DNA of 64,000 nucleotides from Dryas octopetala (taxonomy: Eukaryota > Streptophyta > Magnoliopsida > Rosales > Rosaceae), in assembly GCA_963921425.1 (NCBI GenBank), contig OY992837.1, positions 21,034,630 to 21,098,629 on the forward strand, read 5' to 3'. The notes beneath the pieces are model-generated. The model had not been told where the DNA came from. It did not search any database and worked only from the letters and a program-made list of their open reading frames with translations. Below are positions 25,021 through 34,474 of this stretch, piece by piece; position 1 is the stretch's first letter; each line of letters starts with the position of its first letter. The position numbers were made by a program, and so were the translations under genes.

Positions 25021-25512
25021 ACACTCCACTTTAGCATGTTAACTAAACATTTTGAATGCTAAATGAAAGTTTGAAAATCTGCTCACACACCACTTTAGTT
25101 GTTGATAGCACTGGGATGCCTACACTGATGGATCCTTTGAGTGCATAGGTTGTCACTTAATCCTTGTGTGTGTTTGATTTATGTTGGTTGTAAAATTTAT
25201 ATTTTGTTTTCGAGTGTCAATCTGTAGCTACAGATTATTGCTTGTTTGATTGATCGCTAGGTGCAAGAGTAGAATACTTTCTATTGTGGTCAGTTAATCA
25301 AAAATTGGGTCTCATCACTGATCGTGTTTCTAATCAGGTTAATTAGGCAGATAAACCACCTAATATCAACCTTCAGAAAGAATGATGTCGAGGATTAATA
25401 TGTATGATCGAATGTTGATGCAACTATTGTGATAGATGCCCAAGTCTAGGAGTTGAGCATTTCCTAGTGGGTCACCCATCCTAAAATTGCTCTAGCATGA
25501 GCTCGCTTAAGT

Positions 25513-25680
25513 GTAAGATACTAATTGAAACTGCTAATCTCTAATGACTATAAGATACTAATTGAGACTATTAATCTCTGATGACTAGATTACTAATTGC
25601 TCGTAAGATACTAATTGAAACTGCTAATCTCTAATGACTATAAGATACTAATTGAGACTATTAATCTCTAATGACTAGAT
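25513..25680 (+). repeat. 90-bp tandem repeat, cut by the end of copy A
   Basis: A 90-bp unit beginning GTAAGATACTAATTG starts at 25513 and again at 25603. The second unit stops at 25680, exactly where homology to copy B ends. In copy B (62155 and 62245) the second unit is complete. Confidence 0.85.
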
Positions 25681-26261
25681 ACATTGTCCTCAATGATTGG
25701 AAAGGAAAAACATGACAATGACAAAAAAATAAGAAAGAAGATGGTGAAAAGAAATTACCTGAAAAAGGATACTCTCATTTCTTTGAAATTACCAACAATG
25801 AAGCTCAACAAATAATGAATGATAATTTCCAAAGATATGTAGAGAATATACACATAACAAGAAAGAAAAGCAAAAGAAAAGAAAAGAAAAGAAAAAATCC
25901 TAAATTAAGGAACTAAACAAAGAACATCAATCATGATAAATGGGATCACAAAGTAAGACTTCCTCCACCTCATAATTTTGGAACTCAAGAAATGGTTTCA
26001 ATCTTTGACCATTGACTTTAAAAACATCACCATTTTTAGGATTTTCAATTTCAACTGCCCCATGAGGAAAAATAGTGCGAACAAGGAAAGGACCAGTCTA
26101 ACGAGACTTCAATTTACCAGGAAAAAGATGCAAACAAGAATTATACAAGAGGACTTTTTGATTAGGTGAAAAAGTTTTCCTCAAAATGTGTTTATCATGG
26201 AATACATCATACGGTCCTTGTAAGTTTTAGCAGATAATTTTGACAACCAACCACCGACCCA
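25681..26261 (-). mobile_element. 3' tail of an Athila-type Ty3/gypsy element
   Basis: On the minus strand it holds the C-terminal end of integrase (see the pseudogene entry), then a T-rich 3' UTR. The UTR ends in ATTGAGGACAATGT, a motif usual just before the polypurine tract of Athila elements. The polypurine tract and 3' LTR are missing; the sequence joins copy A directly at 25680. The upstream side is cut by the LTR starting at 26262. Confidence 0.7.
25935..26235 (-). pseudogene. Integrase C-terminal fragment of a Ty3/gypsy element
   Basis: Minus-strand translation shows [20 protein letters not shown], then TGPFLV, FPHGAVEIENP and FKVNGQRLKPFLEF, the typical C-terminal domain after the integrase core. 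A stop falls between KLKSR and TGPF and another near 26217. The catalytic DDE core is absent. Confidence 0.75.
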
Positions 26262-28315
26262 TGTTGAGTGCTCAATTTATGTTATTTTATGATACTAACT
26301 CTCTAACCTAGAGTGCAAGAACTCGACATTTTGTGTCTTGATAGTTTGTTTTAGTGTTTTGTAGGTAAAATGAAGCAATGATGAAAAAAGAAACTAAAAG
26401 AGCCATTTTAAGACATTTCCTAGTCACACTAGGAAAATAAGAGAAATCATAGTCAAACTAGAAAAGCTGAAATCTTAGTCAAAGGAGGATTCCTAGTTAC
26501 ACAAGAAAAGATCAAGTCTTGGAGGAGAAGAAATCATCATTGTTCGAGTTCATATTTGAGAAATCCCAATTGAAGCAAGAAATCCTGGTTGGACTAGGAA
26601 ACCTAACCCTAGTAGGAGAAGTAGTCCTATTCATGTTGGTAGTCATGAGGAGCAAGATGGAAATTGAAATCCAAGTTTACAAGGAATCTTAGGTGGACTA
26701 GGAGATGTTGGTCAAAGTCAAGGTCAAAGTTTCTAGAACCTTCTACATCTGTTTGGGCCATGCGTATAACCCTAGCTCAAGAGGACCAAGGCCATGCGCC
26801 TAACCCTAGCCCACAAGGAGGGGGCCCAAGTCGACATTCAAGGAGCCTAAAGACTAAGCCCATGCGCCTATTCCTTGCCTTATAAGACTTTCCCTATGCT
26901 GAAATCCTAATTTGGAAGGAAGATATTTGGAAGATTCAGTCAAAGATCACAACGAATCCTAGCTGAAAAGGAAGTCAAAACCCTGGGAAATTGAACAGCA
27001 AATTTCGACAGCAATTCTGTAACTCTCCAGAGTGAACCAGGTAGCATGCCATATATGGTTGGAAAGATACAGATGTTAGCTTCGCAGGGAATTTTACGAA
27101 TTTTGATTTCGAGTTGTCTAACTCAAGATATGGCCGTTTTAATGGAGGTAGTAGTTCCGCCAACATAAAAAGAAGTTACGCCCAAATAAGCCCAAGGCCC
27201 ATTTTTGGCTGAAAATTCTAAGTCTTGATGTGCAAGGAATGCACTTGTCTCACATTGGAAAATCAACAAAACCTCTCCACTTCCTCACTACTATATAAGA
27301 CCCTCACTCTTTCATAAACCCTAGACCCTTTTTCTTTAAATTGTTTTATTTTCTGAAAGTTAGAGAGAGTGAGAGAGAGAGAGAGAAGTTGGCGCATGGG
27401 TTTTTCTTTGTTTTCTTTCCCTTGTCTTTTTCTTTTGATTTTCTTCGTTCTCTTTAGTTAATTAGTTTGTTCTTGCTTTCATTGTATATTCAATGATTAT
27501 AATGGAAGTTAGATCTTTTATTTTATTTTCTACATTTTGAGTTTTTATTGCCTTTCTAAGTTAGATGATGAAACTTTAATTGTGAGTTATGCAATGGTGA
27601 CACATGTGATTTAATTTGATGTATGTAGTCAATTCTTGATCTCTAGTAAAATTGATTCTATTTGTTTGCACCCTTTGACTAGCTACCTTAGGGTAATTAC
27701 ATCTAGATTATGTTGTGAAATTAAATAAGCTCGAAAGGATAATAATTTCAATTGGGAACAAATGAGTATCCTAAGAACGTACTCATGAGAAAAAGGATAA
27801 TTGGATGCTCATAGGTTATATTAAGGTGAGTTTATGCTCCATGTGTTTACTGTTTTCACAAAACGTAACAACTCTTGCATGGATAACAGTTGCCTTAGGT
27901 ACGCTTAGGGAATATGCAAGTTAACTAACTAGTGGAGGTCTAAGAAGCTCCTAGTTTATGCATAAGAAGAACAACAGTTAAGAGTGTCCCCGAAAAGGCC
28001 TTCGGCTGGTAAACTTTATTATAATTATGCATTATCTTGATTTGCTTGGTTGTATTTCCATCAATTGGTTGTGTATTATGAATTATGAATTCTTGGCATT
28101 GCAATTGTGTGTGTATGTGGAGTGCGTAAGTTTCATAACCTACAAACCCCCTACCATGTGTGTTAGTGAATTCTATTGGGTAAGTTGAATTGGTTTGATG
28201 TGTATATATTTATTGTTCTTGGAATCGACCTCGTACTTATACGCTATGCTAACATGAGCGATGTGTATACTTGCGAGCTATAACTTAGTATTTGTTCTTA
28301 ATTCCAAGTAAAACA
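26262..28315 (+). repeat. Probable Ty3/gypsy LTR, solo or orphaned, about 2 kb
   Basis: Begins TGTTGAGTGC and probably ends near GTAAAACA. It carries TATATAAG at 27292-27299 followed by a GA-rich leader, and a U5-like part (GGAATCGACCTCGTACTTATA, then CTTGCGAGC) like that of Athila LTRs in plus orientation. No primer site follows, no second copy is in the window, and no convincing target duplication was found. The right boundary is uncertain. Confidence 0.55.
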
Positions 28316-28336
28316 AGTTATACAAAAAGGAGCAAT

Positions 28337-28596
28337 AACCCATAATAGGTGGGTTGGTTGTGAGTCGGTCGCCGATAAGGCCGATAATGACTGATATATA
28401 GGTGGATCGATTAAAATTATTAGACCAACATTTAATTAATTTCAAAACCAATATCCGAACTAACTTTGATGAGTTAGTTGATATTATCTGCCCAACTTGG
28501 TGGGCCAGTTGTTGATAAAATTATCGGCTGGCCGATAATGGGTCGGTCGGCGGATACTAGCCAGTAAAACCGACTCATTCGCACCCCTAATTAGTC
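28337..28596. mobile_element. Possible small TIR element (hAT-like MITE)
   Basis: The right end reversed starts AGGGGTGCGAATGAGTCGG. The left part contains GGTGGGTTGGTTGTGAGTCGG, and GCCGATAA motifs recur in both orientations inside. The ends resemble hAT-type MITEs, but the inverted match is poor and no 8-bp duplication is visible. Confidence 0.3.
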
Positions 28597-28734
28597 AAGA
28601 CCACCCTAAGACGCATCCCCTATAGCCTTAAAAAAGCAAGTAAAAGTGGGTAGAGACCCAAAAGAGCCTAGAAAAAAGCAAGTAAACAAAAAAAACCCGC
28701 TACGGTTTAAAGAGGAAGTAGCACGACGGTGGCT

Positions 28735-31545
28735 ATGGAGGAGTCGCAGCACGTGGCTGCGAAGACGTCGGTGTGGTGGGACATAGAGAACTGTCAGGTC
28801 CCCAAGGGTTGCGACGCCAACGCCATCGCCCAGAACATAAGCTCCGCCCTCGCCAAGATCAATTACTGTGGGCCCCTCTCTATCTCCGCCTACGGCGACA
28901 TCACTCGCATCCCCGCCTCTGTCCAGAACGCGCTCTCCAGCACCGGCGTTGCCATCAACCACGTTCCTGCAGGTACACTGATGACCCACTGTTGTGAATT
29001 GTGATTTGATCAGCTTCATTCTAAGTTTAATTTTGCAATTTTTTTAATCAGATATATTTAGACAATTAGACGATTATTTAAGGGAATTCAGTGTGTGTAA
29101 CTTTAATTTACTGGTGGTAGTCTGATTATATATCCATATATTTATTAATTTAATTACCATTGGAAATGAATTTGCTGGATCATCTAGGAACGGGGTCAAA
29201 AGGAGTAGGATGATTAGTTAATTAGTGGGGTGTGGTCTGGGGCTCAAATCCCCTCAAGGTACCTACCTAGCTATTTGCTAGAGTTTCCTACCTCCTGAAA
29301 ATTGTAGGTTTGGGCAGGAGGCCGCAGTTTCAAGCCCGGGTTGGCGAAGCGGGTTTGGGGGATTTCTGGGTATAAAAAAGGAAAAAGAAAAAGGAATTAA
29401 CTAGCACGAGTAAGTGGTTTATCACACAAAGGCATCCTTTATTAATGCCAGCCCCTTTTATAATTATATATGTCTAGCTGCTTTAAAAAATTTCTTCCAT
29501 TCCCTTTTCTTTTAACCTTGGGGCTAGTGATTTCGATTTCTAGGATATGACACATTGCATTCTTTTGGTGAACCGTCAATGTACTGTAGTCTGTGTCCTC
29601 TTTTGGGTTGCGTTGGCACATACAAATTCTTGCGAGTAGCTGTGGGAGACATCCATGAGAGTCTGTTTGGTGTGGAAATTGGGATTGAGACTGAGTATGA
29701 GATTTTGTTATCATATTTGGTATTTGGTATGTATAATTTTAAGAATGTGTTTTTTTCTTTGACATAAGAATGAGATACCCATTTAGGGTGATTTGAAACC
29801 CATGAACCTTCATAAGTTTGCTACTCTCATTTGTGAGAATGTATTTATTGTGGGTTTATATGATTAAATTACTCTTATCATAAGATGAAAATATTATAAT
29901 TCTACCGTGAAAGTATGAATAAGTTTATTGTTTATTCATAATATTTCGTTGGATTTATTTCACATATAAAGCCTCCCTCCTTAGTTGTCTCATATTCATT
30001 CTTGTTTTTACCAGTTGTGATTATTGAATGTTTTGTTCTTTTGAATCCCCTCACTGATTGCTTTCTCTTCTCAAGACCTTTATATTATGTTTTCCTATCC
30101 TCATCATCATAGTCTTCATTGAAAGCTCGTGGTCTTAAACTTAAACAGGCGTGAAAGATGCAAGTGACAAGAAGATTCTTGTTGATATGCTGTTCTGGGC
30201 AGTAGATAACCCTGCTCCTGCCAATTATCTGCTTATTTCTGGGGACAGAGATTTCTCTTATGCTCTACACCAGTTACGCATGAGAAGATATAATATTCTT
30301 CTGGCACAACCACCACAAGCTTCCGCACCACTCACTGCTGCAGCAAAGAGTGTATGGCTTTGGACGAGCCTTTTAGCTGGAGGCCCCCCACTTACATGTG
30401 GTGAACCATCCCAGCAGCAGCTTGCTACTGGGACACTAGTCTCCACTAGTAGGTCCACTCCCAATTGCTTCCTTACAAAATTCAACCCTTCAGCCAGTAT
30501 TGAAAATAATTTCCTAGCCCTGCAAAACCAATATCCTCCTCCTTTGAGGCCCAACAACCTCCACATGCAACCTCCACATTACAATATGCTCCCTCCTAAT
30601 TCTCATAGTCATGGTTTTAGGCCTATTCCTCCCAGACCTGATGGCCCTAGATTTCCTTCAGCCCCCCCACCTACGAATGTATCTGATATTGGTAAGCCAA
30701 GTATCTCTGAGTACACCAATTATGCTCAAAATCCACCAAAGTTCCCTCATCCAGCTGGAGAAGAGTTTAGACCAAGGTCTACTGAGTCACTAAATCCAGC
30801 TAGCTTAAATGTACCTCCTAAAGGCCGTCATTTGCAGAGTGGCCAGGCATTTCCTCAGGATTCTATGAACAGCAATTATCTTTGTGGCTCTCAATATCTG
30901 CCTACTCCATCCTCCCCTGTTGTTGCAAACAACATTCCTATTAATGGTATATATGGAACTCAGGGCTGTGCACCAACTTCCGAATATGAAAACGAGTCCG
31001 CAATGGAATCTTTATCACACTTTGTGAATTGTAACAAGAACAAGTTGAATGTCTCTATGGCAGAACTTGTAAACATGTTAGGGACAGCAGGGGATTCCTT
31101 TAAGAAAGGAAAAGCAAGCGAGGTGGTTGAGATGGCTTCTACTTGTAAGGCTAAGTCCAAGCCGAAAGGCAACAACAAGCAAAACAATAGCATGAAGCCC
31201 AATGCCAAGATCCATAAGAAGCTGGAGCCAAAGACGGTTTGTTACCATTGTGGCAAGGATGATCACTTGTTGAGGAATTGCATAGAATATACACTTTCTC
31301 TGGAGAGGGACAAAGATTCAAAAGGTATGTTGGCAACTTTTATTATGGAGTTAATATTAACTATTGATTCAGCTTCTACTTGTGTTATAGACTATGGTGC
31401 TATATGTAATTCTATGCAGGATCTAGTAAGTAGTAGAAGGTTGAGCAAAATTAGAATTTTTCTCATAGTTGATATTGAAGCTAAGGTTTCAGTGTTGACT
31501 ATTGGGACGAACGTCGTAAGGCTTCCTTCCGGAAAGGTTCTATAG
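28735..31545 (+). CDS. NYN-domain (MARF1-like) gene with 3' end replaced by copia gag-protease
   Basis: Two exons: 28735-28972 and 30149-31545, with a 1176-bp GT-AG intron, giving 544 residues. Residues 12-150 form a NYN (PIN-like RNase) domain: SVWWDIENCQVPKGC with Asp16, the post-intron VKDASDKKILVDM, and LLISGDRDFSYAL with Asp112/Asp114, as in plant proteins called MARF1-like or putative endonuclease. A Pro-rich linker (150-360) follows. Just after GTQGCAPTSEY, where plant relatives enter their C-terminal LOTUS-type region, the frame runs into copia Gag (about 365-440), a zinc knuckle CYHCGKDDHLLRNC (444-457) and a protease-like piece with DYGA at 494. The host C-terminus is missing. The NYN acids are intact. 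ATG at 28735 is the first in frame. Whether it is expressed is unknown; it may be a pseudogene. Confidence 0.75.
28973..30148 (+). other. Intron of the NYN/copia gene
   Basis: Donor CAG|GTACAC and acceptor AAACAG|GC join phase-1 exons, so that PAG-VKDASD reads through as in the family. The interior has repeat-like AT-rich sequence and a box-B-like TTCAAGCCCGGG near 29331, but no element could be defined. Confidence 0.75.
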
Positions 31546-31805
31546 TTCCAAGATTGCTTTTGCAATTGAGGCATGTACAATTTGTTATGATATTATTGTT
31601 TTTAAATTGTGAGGCTAGTTAATGGCTTGGATTATCTCAATATGGCTACTAGCTTTAACTGCCTTGAATATATCTAACAGTGTCACATATAGATCTAAAA
31701 GGCCTACGGATAAGGTTAATACAAATTGCCTTTGACATTTTGGGTTTGGCTCATATGAGTAATGACATGATACAAAAGTTGGTCAAGATGGGTCACTAAT
31801 TAATT
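30985..31805 (+). mobile_element. Ty1/copia gag-protease-preintegrase fragment inside the NYN gene
   Basis: The first part is in frame with the NYN gene (LSHFVNCNKNKLNVSMAELV, Lys-rich basic stretch, CCHC knuckle, degraded protease). After the stop at 31543-31545, weaker copia homology continues in broken frames, including LVNGLDYLN near 31615 and AHMSNDMIQKLVKMG near 31755, the pre-integrase H-C region. No LTRs, RT or integrase core are present. The fragment may come from a retro-insertion or from ectopic repair. Confidence 0.7.
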
Positions 31806-31902
31806 AGATTTATTTGTGTGAGAAAATAATTAAAAGTTAATCAATTGGCCCAATTTTGGTTGCTAATTAGATTAATTAGTAGCGACAATAGTTTAGGCCT
31901 TA

Positions 31903-32360
31903 GGGAGGAGTTATTGGCACTCCAAAAATGTCATCATGCACTCCTATATTTTTTTATTATTTTAATTTGATTTTGTCAATTTAATTCCCAAGTTACTCCT
32001 TAATTAAACTTTTAAAAAATGAATTATTTTGAATTTAATTTAGATAGTTCAAAAGATTTAACGATTAAGATTGTGCCACCCAACTTTTAGCTTTAATTTA
32101 GATAGTTCAAAAGATTTAATGATTAAGATTTAACCGTCTCGTTGGCAACAAGTTTTATGGCAGAGTGAGGTGGCACTTAACCATTAAATTTTTTTTGAAT
32201 AGTCTAGATTAAATTCAAAATAATTTTTTCTTAAGTAATAATAAAATGTTAAAAGTTTAAATGAGGGTAATTCGGAAATTAAATTAATAAAATCAAATGA
32301 AAATAATAAAAAAATAGAAGAGTGCAAGATGACATTTTTGGAGTGCCAATAGCGCTTCCC
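31903..32360. mobile_element. MITE with about 40-bp inverted ends, 458 bp
   Basis: Both ends, read inward, contain TATTGGCACTCCAAAAATG then TCATC and TGCACTC, starting GGGAGG or GGGAAGCG. The interior has no coding capacity and contains a duplicated motif TAGATAGTTCAAAAGATTTAA (near 32041 and 32099). No exact target duplication was found; a Mutator-type MITE is the most likely class. Confidence 0.7.
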
Positions 32361-32514
32361 GTAGTTTAATCATAATTTAATTAAGAGTGCTTATATTCTC
32401 ATCCTCCTGTCCTATTTCCCCACCAACCTTATTTTTACACCCACCAATAAAATTTGAAAAAAATATTTAATACTCTTCATACCTCCCGATATGACAAGAC
32501 CGCCCTTGGATTCT

Positions 32515-32632
32515 CGGCAGATTTCCCTAATTTTTATTAAGGTTAATTGAAAAGAAAGAAACTAAACGGAAGGTTTTGGGTTTCATAAGATCACTTAGAG
32601 TTTCAGGGTGAAATCCCGAGGTGGTCCTGTCA
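32515..32632 (+). repeat. 5' LTR remnant (last about 118 bp)
   Basis: Matches the end of the 3' LTR (about 37172-37288): TTTCCCT, ATTAAGGTTAATTGAAAA, GATCACTT and the final GTCCTGTCA. About 2.7 kb of the 5' LTR is missing and its left limit is uncertain. Confidence 0.75.
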
Positions 32633-32635
32633 ACT

Positions 32636-32647
32636 TGGTATTAGAGC
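32636..32647 (+). other. Primer binding site, initiator tRNA-Met type
   Basis: TGGTATTAGAGC differs by one base from the common plant retroelement primer site TGGTATCAGAGC and lies 3 bp after the LTR remnant. Confidence 0.8.
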
Positions 32648-32682
32648 CATAGGTTTCAGATTTTCATATTATTGATAAGTTC

Positions 32683-33906
32683 ATGGCTTTCATAGGTACC
32701 ATGCCTCCTCGACGTGTTCGTGTTCGATCGCGGAGGAATCAACAAAGAGTAGCTGAGGGTGCAGATGAGACTGCACAACGTCTTGATCAGTCGATAGATA
32801 GACTAGCAGAAGCAGTAACAACTACTGTGGATACTCACGGAGGTTCTGAAAATGATTATAGTATTCAGCGCGCCCGTAGACTTGGGGCCTCAGATTTTTC
32901 TGGCACCACTGATTTCAGCGTAGCCAATGAGTGGTTATTACGACATGAGAGGATTTTTGAGGTTATGGGATGTCCAGATGACCGAAAAGTCATTTTGGCT
33001 ATTTTTCTTCTTGAGGGTGATGCCTATCAGTGGTGGGATTATGAGAAAATTGGACTTACTCCAGCCGAGATCACTTGGGACAGGTTTAGGAGAGCCTTCT
33101 ATGAGAAGTACTATCCTCAAGTCTATATTGATGAGAAGAGGGCTGAGTTTCAGAATTTGAGACAGGGATCGATGACAGTTGCTGATTATGAGAGGAAGTT
33201 TACTAAGCTTTCCCTATTTTGCCCGGCACTTGTGGCAGATGAAGCGGAAAAATATTCGAGGTTTGAGGATGGGTTGAGAGAGGAAATTCGCACAGTAGTT
33301 ACCGCAGCCATCCACCCCACTTTTACTTCCTTAAGAGAGGCCGCCATGAGGGTTGAGAGGTCTCTAGCAGACCGGAGTCGAGGTAAGGCGAAACGTCGCC
33401 ATGATCAGAGTACCTGTGTGGGTGGCCCTAGTCAGGGACCATCCAAGAGAGGCAGTTTCAGCGACGGCTCTTCTGGGGGTGGTGAATTTAGATGTTTCAA
33501 ACATGATTCTGGTGGTAATAGAGGATTAGGACATAGTCAGGGTTCCAGGTATCAGTCAGTGGGTAATTTAGCTTGTGACACAGGATACCCTGGTAGACAG
33601 CAGGGTAATCAGACCCGTACCCGTGGAACTTCACGTGCTCCATGCTGTAGCTGTGGTAGATTCCATAGTGGGCCTTGTTTGAAGGGTAACACTAGTTGTT
33701 TTCGTTGTGGACAGCCTGGACATGTTAAGAGGGAGTGTCCAACATTACTGCAGGGTGATGGTGGAGCCCAGAGTCAGGGACAGAGAACAATTCAGAACGA
33801 AGGTGCTGCATCTAGTAGTGGTGCTCAGTCCAGTCATATTGGTGAGGTGGAGGCCAGAGAGGTCAGTCAAGACAGCCCCGAGCCCAGGGTAGACTTTTTG
33901 CCATGA
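32683..33906 (+). CDS. Gag of chromovirus-like Ty3/gypsy element
   Basis: 407 codons from the first ATG; a second in-frame ATG at 32701 (MPPRRVR) is the more usual start for this family. The capsid-like region runs from about residue 65 (GASDFSGTTDFSVANEWL) through EGDAYQWWDYEK, WDRFRRAFYEKYYP and MTVADYERKFTKLS. A Gly/Ser/Arg-rich spacer follows, then a zinc knuckle CFRCGQPGHVKREC near residue 343 (C-x2-C-x4-H-x4-C) and a short tail. The frame is uninterrupted, so Gag could be made if transcribed. Sequence downstream shifts frame into a broken protease. Confidence 0.88.
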   Translation: MAFIGTMPPRRVRVRSRRNQQRVAEGADETAQRLDQSIDRLAEAVTTTVDTHGGSENDYSIQRARRLGASDFSGTTDFSVANEWLLRHERIFEVMGCPDDRKVILAIFLLEGDAYQWWDYEKIGLTPAEITWDRFRRAFYEKYYPQVYIDEKRAEFQNLRQGSMTVADYERKFTKLSLFCPALVADEAEKYSRFEDGLREEIRTVVTAAIHPTFTSLREAAMRVERSLADRSRGKAKRRHDQSTCVGGPSQGPSKRGSFSDGSSGGGEFRCFKHDSGGNRGLGHSQGSRYQSVGNLACDTGYPGRQQGNQTRTRGTSRAPCCSCGRFHSGPCLKGNTSCFRCGQPGHVKRECPTLLQGDGGAQSQGQRTIQNEGAASSSGAQSSHIGEVEAREVSQDSPEPRVDFLP

Positions 33907-34135
33907 CCCAACAAGATGCTCATGCTTCACCAGACGTCATTATAGGTATGTTATTTATCTTTCGGGTATGGATGCTCGTATGTTTTTCTTTATGGACCCT
34001 GGCCCACACACTATTATTTCACGTAGTCTTGTTTTACCCGAGGATAGGATGTTGGTTTCCTTGGATTGTGATATGGAGCTTATTTGGAAATGATTATATT
34101 TAAACTCTTGATAAATATTATGCTCTGAAACAATT
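33904..34135 (+). pseudogene. Broken protease start of the gag-only gypsy element
   Basis: The usual lead-in (MTQQDAHASPDVI) follows gag in another frame. The active-site region is readable only in a third frame as FMDPGPHTIISRSLVLPEDR with Asp at 33995-33997. At least two frame changes and a stop break it. Nothing of RT follows before the 3' LTR. Confidence 0.65.
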
Positions 34136-34474
34136 TTGATAGAGAATCTCATTTGCGGATTTAAATACAAATTCTTTTGGAAGTTAAATTGAGACTTTAT
34201 TTCATGGCTATTTCTTTTGAGGAACTAAAAGGATTAGTTTATGATCACCTAGCTTGAGAAATTTTCGTTATGGAAAAAGTGTGAGGAATTTGAGTTCATG
34301 CATGAATTTTAGTTGGAACGTTACATGTAAAGCTTTGAAAGAAATTATAATTATCTATTGCGAATTTGATAGTTGCAAAGTCACATTGATTTTTGTCCAT
34401 GAGTTGTGTTAATTTGAGAACTCAGTATTCACAGGTACGAATTTTGAGGAAGAAATATTCTTAACGTGGGAGAT

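Larger units (their letters stand above)
23227..25680. other. Unassigned duplicated sequence with short tandem repeats (copy A)
   Basis: No gene found; open frames are short and differ between copies. The first part continues the older LTR interrupted by the solo LTR. Two local tandem duplications lie near the right end and are listed separately. Confidence 0.4.

Noticed and set aside
29200-29390. SINE-like sequence in the NYN intron (box-B-like TTCAAGCCCGGG)
   Set aside because: No convincing box A, no poly(A) or target duplication; too weak to call.
33903-34103. Small membrane-like protein (Phe/Leu/Trp-rich) after the gag-only gypsy gag
   Set aside because: Out-of-frame reading of the broken protease; the family motif is in another frame.
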